Assembly: GCA_001701065.1 (NCBI GenBank)
Contig: DAAL01000235.1
Location: 1-8,076, forward strand
Direction of reading: 5' to 3'
DNA from: Bacteroidales bacterium GP4
GTDB lineage: Bacteria > Bacteroidota > Bacteroidia > Bacteroidales > Muribaculaceae
DNA: 8,076 nucleotides
Both the position numbers and the translations under genes were made by a program. Below the pieces are notes generated by a model. It was given only the letters and a program-made list of their open reading frames with translations, searched no databases and was not told the origin of the DNA. Below are positions 1 through 6,371 of the stretch, piece after piece (the stretch's first letter is position 1; each line of letters starts with the position of its first letter).

Positions 1-49
1 AAAGACGAATGTTCAAGGTCGCAATTTGCGACCTTGAACATTCGTCTTT
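1..49. repeat. Perfect 24-bp inverted repeat with a 1-base centre
   Basis: Bases 1-24 are the exact reverse complement of bases 26-49, with T25 at the centre. The palindrome lies within the ORF6N reading frame and its right edge coincides with the first base of codon 74 (Lys). It encodes KDECSRSQIATLNIRL without a stop. It may continue past the left edge of the window. The sequence alone cannot separate a genuine palindromic element from a fold-back sequencing or assembly artefact at a contig end. Confidence 0.95.
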
Positions 50-268
50 CGTCAGTTCAAACATGAAGTCATCCGGAAATCTATTGATATTTCGTCGAAC
101 CTGCTCTTTCAATCGTTTGGTTTCCACTCCATATAACCGCGCTAAGTCACTGTCGATCAATACTTGTTGACCGCGTATTACATGAATAAGATTCTCAATA
201 GCCAATAATGAATTATTGTCCGCCTTGGCGACAGGTTGAAGGATATTGTCTTTTTCGTTTTCTTTCAT
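1..268 (-). CDS. ORF6N-domain DNA-binding protein, 3' end outside the window
   Basis: The first 89 codons are visible; the gene continues past base 1. Residues about 22-76 match the ORF6N domain (Pfam ORF6N, KilA-N/phage antirepressor group): the segment IRGQQVLIDSDLARLYGV (31-48) followed by TKRLKEQVRRN and NRFPDDFMFELT is the family's signature. Full-length relatives are usually about 150-300 residues, so most of the C-terminal half is missing. The ATG at 266-268 is the most upstream start possible, because an in-frame TAA lies at 281-283. ORF6N proteins are found in phages, prophages and many Bacteroidales chromosomes, and are thought to bind DNA as regulators; the target is unknown. The gene is separated from the hydrolase operon by a terminator, so it is probably transcribed independently and unrelated in function. 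Codons 74-89 are made of a perfect palindrome, described separately. The family call is firm; the role is not. Confidence 0.85.
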   Translation of the reverse strand, partial: MKENEKDNILQPVAKADNNSLLAIENLIHVIRGQQVLIDSDLARLYGVETKRLKEQVRRNINRFPDDFMFELTKDECSRSQIATLNIRL

Positions 269-304
269 GATATTCAGTATTTATAAGTATTTGTTTGTAA
301 AGTT

Positions 305-359
305 ATAAAAAATAATCGGCAAATCAGCGATTTACATAATAAATCATCGACTTGCCGAT
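305..359 (-). terminator. Rho-independent terminator of the glycoside hydrolase operon
   Basis: Read on the minus strand, a 19-nt arm (359-341) pairs with a second 19-nt arm (333-315) around a 7-nt loop. There are 18 pairs out of 19, of which 3 are G-U, with one A-C mismatch. The stem is followed at once by a T-rich tail, TATTTTTTAT (314-305). On the plus strand the G-U pairs become A-C mismatches, so the structure is built for minus-strand RNA. It sits 42 bp after the GH97 stop codon and 37 bp before the ORF6N start, so it closes the operon and insulates the next gene. Confidence 0.85.
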
Positions 360-365
360 AAAATA

Positions 366-392
366 TCGGTAATTCAGCAATATGATTGCCGA
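366..392. repeat. Second short dyad related to the terminator arms
   Basis: The 9-nt arms at 366-374 and 384-392 flank a 9-nt loop. On the plus strand all nine positions pair, two of them by G-T wobble; on the minus strand the same two become mismatches. On the minus strand its second arm with adjacent loop bases, TTGCTGAATTACCGAT, differs at three of 16 positions from the terminator's 3' segment TCGCTGATTTGCCGAT, so the two dyads look like diverged copies. It could be a terminator remnant, part of a protein-binding site for the neighbouring ORF6N gene, or a mobile hairpin remnant. Confidence 0.6.
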
Positions 393-400
393 AGAATAGC

Positions 401-2254
401 TTAATTTTTATCTTCTACGATAACGAAGCCGCCGCGGGGAGCTAAGTTGAGTTTAGCCGGGATGGAATCGATTGTGGTTATGCTCCATTGGGAAGAATCA
501 TTCCCGTCATCGGTAAAGAGCATATAACGTTTGCCGTCCTGAAGATTAAGCCGCTTCAAGTCCAGAGCGACCTCCTTTGCGGTGTCGTTGCCGTTGATTC
601 CGGCTATGTACAGGCTACCGTCCTTCTCTCGTGCCATAACCACATAGTCACCGGGATAACCGCCGAGCAATTTTGTGTCGTCCCACACTGAGGGCAGTTC
701 GGAGAAGAAGTCCTGTACCTCTTGCGGCTGAGCCAGATAGCTCTCAGGGCTATCGGCAAGATGCTGCAATGCCGATTCGTACAGCACAGTAAGCGCAATT
801 TCATGCCCGTGGGTCGTGATGTGGGGATGCTGCGAATCGGAGAAAGTACACGGCGTATAATCCATAGGGCCCACGACATTCCGGGTAAAGGGAAGAGTGG
901 CATTGTGCGATGCCGCCTTATTGGTCAGCACCGGCGCGTTATTGTACCATTCAGCACCGTACACGCCCTCCACAGTCATAAGGTTAGGATAAGTGCGCTG
1001 CCATCCTCTCGGAAGAGTGGCTCCATGGAAATTCACCAACAGGTTATGACGGTCAGCAGCTTCAAGCAAGTCGGTATAATATTCGATAATAGGCTGTCCG
1101 TCTCCCCCGAAGAAATCAATTTTAACACCTGCGACACCTTTCTCCTCAAGCCAAGCAAATTCTTTCTCCCTGTCAGCGGGATTGTTCAGGCGGAATTTAG
1201 GTCCGGGCGCGCCATCCACCCATCCGCAAGACGAGTTATACCAGATAAGCGGCTTAACGCCGTTGCTCAGAGAGTATTCTATGGCATCGTCAATGGTCTT
1301 ACCATCCTTCATCTCGTCCCACTCGGCATCAATAAGCACATAAGGGAGTTTGAGGGTTTTCGCCATATCCACATATTGCTTGATAATGTTGTAATCATTT
1401 GAGCCGTGGTTATGCGCCCAGTATATCCAGGACACTACCCCGGGATGAACCCAGCTGTAGTCGCCCTCAGCGGGAGCATCGCTGACATCGGCAATCAATG
1501 TCGACTCCACAACACCGGACAAACTTCCAAGCATAATGACCCTCCAAGGCGACAGCCATTCGCCGCAAATTTTATTATTATTCTGCGCTGCACTAACTTT
1601 ATACCCGTCGACAAGACTGTCCACCGAAAGATAAGACGCACTGTTGTAACGATGCATTCCGGCTTCCGAAATCAATCCCCACACATCAGGAGCAAGATTA
1701 TACAATGCCGGATAAGCGTATTCCTTGCCCGCGTCGCCACGCTTATTGCTTGGATCATAGAATCTCTCATAAGAACCGGGGTCATAAGACTGCATCCAAC
1801 GGTCAACTCCATCGGGGATGCTGTAGGAAGTAGTTTCACCTGACACAAGTACACTATCGACGGCATTCAACACGTACCTAAACGCAATACCGTCATTATA
1901 CACTCTTAAGCACATGCCTAATGTGTCGGAATTAACGGGGTTAAATGCGAAGGTGTATTCATTGTAGATGTTGTAGCATTCCTTCTTTTTGCCGGCAAGC
2001 ATAGTATATTTTTCTTCACAATCAAGTTTTTCCTTCTGAAGAACAATGTCACGACACGGCAAAACAGTGTCGTTGACACTAACGCCGAGATGAGCAATAC
2101 CCATCACATACTTGCCTTCATAATAAACTTTCATAGCGGAATCAGGGTTAGCCCAATTAGCCACAACCGCTATTTTGCCGTCGGGCGATACAAACTCCTT
2201 AGAGCATGCGCTCAACAACACTATACTTACTAAAAAAATAAATACTTTTCTCAT
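401..2254 (-). CDS. GH97 retaining alpha-glycosidase lipoprotein, probably an alpha-galactosidase
   Basis: This 617-residue protein is a family 97 glycoside hydrolase. A lipoprotein signal ends in LLSAC with Cys17 as the lipidated residue; the following SKEF is only weakly acidic, so surface export is uncertain. The order is an N-terminal beta-sandwich (about 20-265, starting SPDGKIAV), a catalytic (beta/alpha)8 barrel (about 270-510) and a C-terminal GH97_C sandwich (about 515-613). From the known structures, inverting SusB uses Glu508 as part of its base and Glu532 as acid, whereas the retaining Bacteroides thetaiotaomicron enzyme BT1871 uses an Asp nucleophile and a Glu acid/base 55 residues later. 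Here Asp380 (GVKIDFF) and Glu435 (YGAEW) are exactly 55 apart, Glu429 fits the calcium ligand, and the SusB Glu508 position is Gly411 (NFHGA). That is the retaining, alpha-galactosidase-type set. It is the last gene of the operon, 13 bp after the GH31 gene. Substrate specificity is inferred; the family and mechanism class are well supported. Confidence 0.93.
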   Translation of the reverse strand: MRKVFIFLVSIVLLSACSKEFVSPDGKIAVVANWANPDSAMKVYYEGKYVMGIAHLGVSVNDTVLPCRDIVLQKEKLDCEEKYTMLAGKKKECYNIYNEYTFAFNPVNSDTLGMCLRVYNDGIAFRYVLNAVDSVLVSGETTSYSIPDGVDRWMQSYDPGSYERFYDPSNKRGDAGKEYAYPALYNLAPDVWGLISEAGMHRYNSASYLSVDSLVDGYKVSAAQNNNKICGEWLSPWRVIMLGSLSGVVESTLIADVSDAPAEGDYSWVHPGVVSWIYWAHNHGSNDYNIIKQYVDMAKTLKLPYVLIDAEWDEMKDGKTIDDAIEYSLSNGVKPLIWYNSSCGWVDGAPGPKFRLNNPADREKEFAWLEEKGVAGVKIDFFGGDGQPIIEYYTDLLEAADRHNLLVNFHGATLPRGWQRTYPNLMTVEGVYGAEWYNNAPVLTNKAASHNATLPFTRNVVGPMDYTPCTFSDSQHPHITTHGHEIALTVLYESALQHLADSPESYLAQPQEVQDFFSELPSVWDDTKLLGGYPGDYVVMAREKDGSLYIAGINGNDTAKEVALDLKRLNLQDGKRYMLFTDDGNDSSQWSITTIDSIPAKLNLAPRGGFVIVEDKN

Positions 2255-2267
2255 TATGCTATTTATA

Positions 2268-4799
2268 TTATATTGTCAATTCTATTTCATCGCCTCGGTA
2301 TTCCAACGGGAATTCGTATCCGTCAGGCATAGCAATTATGAATTTACGCACAGCGGGCATTCCCGAATAAACGCCTTCCCGCTTTTTAACGGTAATCTTA
2401 CGCTTCACGTCATCCCACTTAAAGGGGATCACAGAATATTCACCGTTTTCATAGCCGTAGTCATGTCCGTTATCCTCATATAGCTCAAAGGAAGCATCCG
2501 CTCCGGGATATATGTGTATCGTGACAGGTTCCGATGAAGCTCCATAACTATGGGACTTTACACTGCCCATGGGTACAATGCTTCCACCTTTGGCAAAAAC
2601 GGGAATCTTTGTCATATCCACTTTCGTAACTATGTCACGACCGCCCTTGTAGTGCGTTCCGGTGTAAAAATCGTACCATCCGGCGGCATTTTCAGGCAGA
2701 TAAGTGGTCCATTCGGTAACTTTGCCTTCGGTCACAGGACTTACAAGAAGCGCATCGCCAAACATATATTCAATGTCGGAGCACAACGCTCTTTCATCGC
2801 CGCCGAAATCAAACACCAGCGGACGCATGAGCGTGTAACTGTCATTGCTGACTCGGCGCACATTAGAATATATGTAGGGCAACAACCGGTATCGCATCCC
2901 GATAGCGTCCTTTATTATTCGCTCGGCATCCTCTCCATAGTTCCATGGTTCGGTATTGCTCATGTAGCCATGCACCCTCATCATGGGCAGATAAACGCCT
3001 GTCTGAATCCATCGCAGCATTCTCTCAATGTAATCGGCATCGTTGTATTGGTCACGAGGACGGAAGAACCCACCGGCATCGTAAGTCCACCAAGGGATTC
3101 CTGAAGCCATCAATCCGAGGCCTCCGGCTATCTGCCGGCGGAAGGTAGTCCAGTCATTGCCTACATCGCCGCTCCACAGCACTACGCCGTAACGCTGAAT
3201 ACCGGAGAACCCGCTGCGGGTCATTATCATGGTGCGACGCAACGGATCGTCCTCGCGAAGTCCCTTATATACACGTTCATTCACTGCCACGGGATACACA
3301 TTCCTCACTTTTTCGCCGCTTAACGTGCCTTTACGCACATATCGCCCGTCCAAGTCGTCATTTTCAGGTTCCGTGGCATCCTGCCACCATGCATCAATAC
3401 CGTAAGGCAATAGCCTTGAACTGAAATTGTCCCAGTAGAAGTCAGCGGCATTATTATCGAAAAAGTCAATCCAGTCAGTATCGGGGATATAATGCCCTGC
3501 GGCAAGAGCTTTCTTGCCGACTTCCGATGCAGGGTCAATCTTGGACCACACCGAAAGCATCAGATGCATGTCCATCGCATGAAGACTGTCCACCATCAAC
3601 GCAGGGTCAGGATAGTTGTCCTTGTCAAAATCCATGGCATTCCAGCCAAGCTTTCCCCAGTACTGCCAGTCCTGGACTATGACATCAACAGGAATTCCCC
3701 TTTCACGGAACTTGGAGGCTGTCGACAGCAGTTCATCCTGCGAGTGGAAACGTTCACGGCAATGCACGTAGCCGAGTCCCCAGCGTGGAAGCATGGGAAC
3801 TTCCCCGGTAAGCGAACGGTAAGAAGCGACTACCTCATCTGGACTGCCGGCAAACACGGTGAAGTCAACGTTGTCAGCCATGGGCGAATAGAACTCCGAA
3901 CTATCATCGACCAATCGATAGCCCACTACCGGCTTGTCGTCCTTTTCAAGCGATGCTTCAAGCTGATGTTCCCCGGCTGAAAGCTCCACGATGGTCGATG
4001 CCGTGGGAGGCAACCACAGATTGTGCATGTCTATGACCGTTTTGCCGTCAATGGCAAGATTGTGGCTGCGAGCCATCTTCTGCCCCGCATCAAGCAAGAG
4101 CGCATAGCGTCCTGCCTTCGGAATATTGATTTTTACCGAGAAACGGTTGGACTCACGCAACTCTTTTTTGTTGCCCTCGGTGGAGGTTACGTCGACTTCC
4201 GTCCGTTCACCTTCCGCCGAACTCTTGTCAAGCGACACAAAACTGTCCGAAGGGTTAAACTCAGTCAATCCGTAATTATTCCACAGTATTCCGTAGCCGT
4301 TGCTTGACAGCACCATCGGCACCGAAATCTGGGTATTGACCTGCGTCAACCGGCGTGAAAGATTCTTGACATCCACAAAACCGTCCTGAAACTGTCCGAG
4401 ACCGTAAAGATGCTCCCCGTCATTACCTGACCAGATGAGCCGTCCTTTCTCAAGCGGTTCTGTTGAAAAAAGGACACCGTTTTTGTCGGCAACCGACACC
4501 GTAAGATTACTGGTGTCAACGTACACTGACATGGCAGGAGTGCTGTAGCACTTTACGGAATCGTTTATGTTCTGTTCTTTGACATTACCGTTGTAGTCGC
4601 CGGCGGATATGTACACAAGTTCAGGCACCGATGAGTCCCGGGACGCGCCGTAAGTCACCCTGACCGTATTATCTTTCAAGAAGTTCAGATTAACAGTTCC
4701 GTCTTTCACCGGCACAGCCACTTCAGTAGCATAGGACACCGCCATGCCGCCAAGCAGCATCAGTCCCGAGACCGCCGACCACAATTTTCCACTCTTCAT
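2268..4799 (-). CDS. GH31 alpha-xylosidase/alpha-glucosidase with PA14-like insertion
   Basis: This 843-residue protein is a family 31 glycoside hydrolase. A Sec signal peptide with likely cleavage after SYA (22-24) and no lipobox Cys suggests a soluble periplasmic enzyme. Layout: N-terminal beta-sandwich (about 25-335), interrupted by a PA14-like module (about 206-293, with AGRYALLLDAG and LAIDGKTVID); TIM barrel (about 336-660); two C-terminal sandwiches, the last like DUF5110 (about 757-830). The nucleophile is Asp474 in DAWWQDATEPE and the acid/base is Asp545 in LWSGDVGNDW. The WWxDATEP form and the PA14 insertion recall the xyloglucan alpha-xylosidases CjXyl31A and BoGH31A, rather than the WxDMNE form of typical alpha-glucosidases. 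Removal of terminal alpha-xylose is therefore the leading guess; alpha-glucose or alpha-galactose remain possible because GH31 is polyspecific. It starts 11 bp after the GH29 stop. A GGAGG occurs upstream, but 15 nt from the ATG and inside the preceding coding region, so it is probably not a ribosome site. Confidence 0.93.
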   Translation of the reverse strand: MKSGKLWSAVSGLMLLGGMAVSYATEVAVPVKDGTVNLNFLKDNTVRVTYGASRDSSVPELVYISAGDYNGNVKEQNINDSVKCYSTPAMSVYVDTSNLTVSVADKNGVLFSTEPLEKGRLIWSGNDGEHLYGLGQFQDGFVDVKNLSRRLTQVNTQISVPMVLSSNGYGILWNNYGLTEFNPSDSFVSLDKSSAEGERTEVDVTSTEGNKKELRESNRFSVKINIPKAGRYALLLDAGQKMARSHNLAIDGKTVIDMHNLWLPPTASTIVELSAGEHQLEASLEKDDKPVVGYRLVDDSSEFYSPMADNVDFTVFAGSPDEVVASYRSLTGEVPMLPRWGLGYVHCRERFHSQDELLSTASKFRERGIPVDVIVQDWQYWGKLGWNAMDFDKDNYPDPALMVDSLHAMDMHLMLSVWSKIDPASEVGKKALAAGHYIPDTDWIDFFDNNAADFYWDNFSSRLLPYGIDAWWQDATEPENDDLDGRYVRKGTLSGEKVRNVYPVAVNERVYKGLREDDPLRRTMIMTRSGFSGIQRYGVVLWSGDVGNDWTTFRRQIAGGLGLMASGIPWWTYDAGGFFRPRDQYNDADYIERMLRWIQTGVYLPMMRVHGYMSNTEPWNYGEDAERIIKDAIGMRYRLLPYIYSNVRRVSNDSYTLMRPLVFDFGGDERALCSDIEYMFGDALLVSPVTEGKVTEWTTYLPENAAGWYDFYTGTHYKGGRDIVTKVDMTKIPVFAKGGSIVPMGSVKSHSYGASSEPVTIHIYPGADASFELYEDNGHDYGYENGEYSVIPFKWDDVKRKITVKKREGVYSGMPAVRKFIIAMPDGYEFPLEYRGDEIELTI
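3921..4184 (-). other. PA14-like domain inserted in the GH31 N-terminal sandwich
   Basis: Residues about 206-293 of the GH31 protein interrupt the usual N-terminal domain. The core has the PA14 pattern: a strand-turn AGRYALLLDAG, then LAIDGKTVID, then a LSAGEHQLEAS strand. PA14 modules in GH31 and GH3 enzymes can reach over the active site and extend the substrate-binding surface. At under 100 residues it is shorter than a typical PA14 domain of about 140, so it may be a reduced version. The boundaries are approximate. Confidence 0.65.
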
Positions 4800-4810
4800 C
4801 TTGATAAATA

Positions 4811-6355
4811 TTAACCTCCGTGCTTCATGGTTTCGTTAGAAGCTTCCGACTTAAGATTCTCGCCTACCGGCTTATCGAATGATATTTTAAATGAATAAGC
4901 GAAATCACATGGTTTTTCAGCGGGGAAAGAAAGCTTCAAGCCGTCCTTTGTCTTTTCCCAGTTGATTTTCTCATCCGAACCGAGCATTTTCACCTCTTTT
5001 ATGTCAGCGTCGCCTATCACATCTTCAGTCAGCGACTTAACTATAATATCCTTATCGCCCCACTCCAACGCTATGACATAGAAGTCATTGCCCTTGGTAG
5101 TAAAACGAAAGTCCTGCGGTGTATAGGCTGTAGCTTCATTGTCGGAGAAAGAGCCTTTAGTGCCCTGAGTATCGCCTTCGCCGTACTTTTTCCAACTACG
5201 GGTGCCATAAATCGCCTCACCGTTGACATCAAGCCACTTACCTATGGACAAAAGTATATCCTTCTGCTCGTCAGGAATGGTTCCGTCAGGTCGTGGTCCT
5301 ATATTTAAAAGGAGATTTCCGTTCTTGCTGACGATATCCACAAGATCATCCACTATCTGACCGGGGGTCTTGTACACCTCATCGGCGAGATAGCCCCACG
5401 ATTTTGTGCCTATGGATGTATCGGTCTGCCACGGGAACTGCATCATCTTGTCGGACTTGCCGCGTTCCATGTCCCATACCTGAACATTAGTGGGATAGCC
5501 TTGTTTTGTGCTCACTACAACTCCCTCGTTCCAGTCAATGGCATTGTTGTAGTAATAGGCAAGGAATTTATTGAAATATGGCATCAAAACAGAGTCATTG
5601 ACAGTCCAGTCAAACCACAAAAGTTTAGGCTGATATTTATCCACAATTTCACGTGTGTGGGTCAACCATTCCCGTGCATAGTCCTCGGTATATTTCTGGT
5701 CGTCATAGCGTCGCCCGTACAAGGTAATGGTGGAATCCTGCACATCGGAAGGAAATTTCATGCCGCCGTTAAAGAACCAAGCGTTCTCGGCACGGTGGGA
5801 TGACACACCGAATGTAAGCCCTTCTTTCTCGATGCTTCCTTTAAGCATACCTATTATATCTTTATGCGGACCCATGTCCACTGCATTCCACTCATTAAGG
5901 TCACTGTCGTACATGGCGAATCCGTCATGATGTTCAGCCGCCGGAACCACATATTTTGCTCCTGAATTCTTGAACAATTCAGCCCATTCGTCAGGATTAA
6001 AGTTTTCAGCCTTGAACATAGGGATGAAATCCTTGTACCCGAATTGAGTGTGATCGCCGTAAGTCTTACGGTGATGTTCATACTCGTTGCTTCCTTCCTG
6101 ATACATATTGCGCGGATACCATTCATTGCCATAAGCAGGAACGGAATATACGCCCCAATGGATGAAGATACCGAATTTGGCATCCTTAAACCATTCGGGG
6201 AACTCATAGTTCTGGGCTATGTTTTCCCAATCGGGCTGAAACACTTCTGTTCCGTTGGGCGATGCCACGGAATCAATGTCGTAACTTACTTTATTCTCCT
6301 TGCAGGCAACCAACAACGCTCCCGCAGCGAGCAATATCAAAGAATTTTTTATCAT
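4811..6355 (-). CDS. GH29 alpha-L-fucosidase lipoprotein
   Basis: This 514-residue family 29 enzyme removes terminal alpha-L-fucose by a retaining mechanism. The signal ends in LLVAC with Cys18 lipidated; the following KENKVS is not a strong acidic surface-export tag, so a periplasm-facing anchor is plausible. The barrel runs from about 40 to 380 and a C-terminal beta-sandwich from about 400 to 495. Visible active-site motifs are FGIFIHWG (His66), EHHDGF (His142-His143, fucose binding) and LLWFDW, where Asp249 is the predicted nucleophile. Glu297 in WDMERG, 48 residues later, is the best candidate acid/base, but this residue is poorly conserved in the family and is an inference. The VSKNGNLLLNIGPRPDGTI segment is typical of the family. 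It lies 16 bp after a paralogous GH29 gene and 11 bp before GH31, so the genes are surely cotranscribed. General fucosidase (subfamily A-like) activity is more likely than the branched-substrate type, but linkage preference cannot be read from the sequence. Confidence 0.93.
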   Translation of the reverse strand: MIKNSLILLAAGALLVACKENKVSYDIDSVASPNGTEVFQPDWENIAQNYEFPEWFKDAKFGIFIHWGVYSVPAYGNEWYPRNMYQEGSNEYEHHRKTYGDHTQFGYKDFIPMFKAENFNPDEWAELFKNSGAKYVVPAAEHHDGFAMYDSDLNEWNAVDMGPHKDIIGMLKGSIEKEGLTFGVSSHRAENAWFFNGGMKFPSDVQDSTITLYGRRYDDQKYTEDYAREWLTHTREIVDKYQPKLLWFDWTVNDSVLMPYFNKFLAYYYNNAIDWNEGVVVSTKQGYPTNVQVWDMERGKSDKMMQFPWQTDTSIGTKSWGYLADEVYKTPGQIVDDLVDIVSKNGNLLLNIGPRPDGTIPDEQKDILLSIGKWLDVNGEAIYGTRSWKKYGEGDTQGTKGSFSDNEATAYTPQDFRFTTKGNDFYVIALEWGDKDIIVKSLTEDVIGDADIKEVKMLGSDEKINWEKTKDGLKLSFPAEKPCDFAYSFKISFDKPVGENLKSEASNETMKHGG

Positions 6356-6370
6356 ATTATTATAAGGTTA
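6356..6370 (-). promoter_or_regulatory. Translation leader shared with the other GH29 gene
   Basis: Directly before the ATG of the lipoprotein GH29 gene the minus strand reads TAACCTTA followed by TAATAAT. The same two blocks, 4 bp further apart, precede the other GH29 gene. There is no Shine-Dalgarno sequence; A/T-rich leaders of this kind are normal for Bacteroidota. The similarity may be a leftover of the gene duplication or a selected initiation region. Confidence 0.45.
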
Positions 6371-6371
6371 A

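Noticed and set aside
298..323. Possible Bacteroides-type promoter for the ORF6N gene (TAACTTTA as -7, TTTG as -33, minus strand)
   Set aside because: The -7 box has a mismatched last base, and the gap to TTTG is 14 bp rather than the usual 19-21, so it is not listed as a feature.
315..392. CRISPR-like repeat cluster
   Set aside because: The units are diverged inverted arms of two hairpins with unequal spacing, not direct repeats separated by uniform spacers.
722..1402. A 226-codon open frame on the plus strand
   Set aside because: It is fully antisense to the GH97 catalytic region, and its translation (rich in Arg, His and Ile, no domain pattern) looks like a codon-bias shadow.
3492..3980. 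A 162-codon open frame on the plus strand
   Set aside because: It is antisense to the GH31 barrel, has no recognisable motif, and the overlapping GH31 frame has intact catalytic residues.
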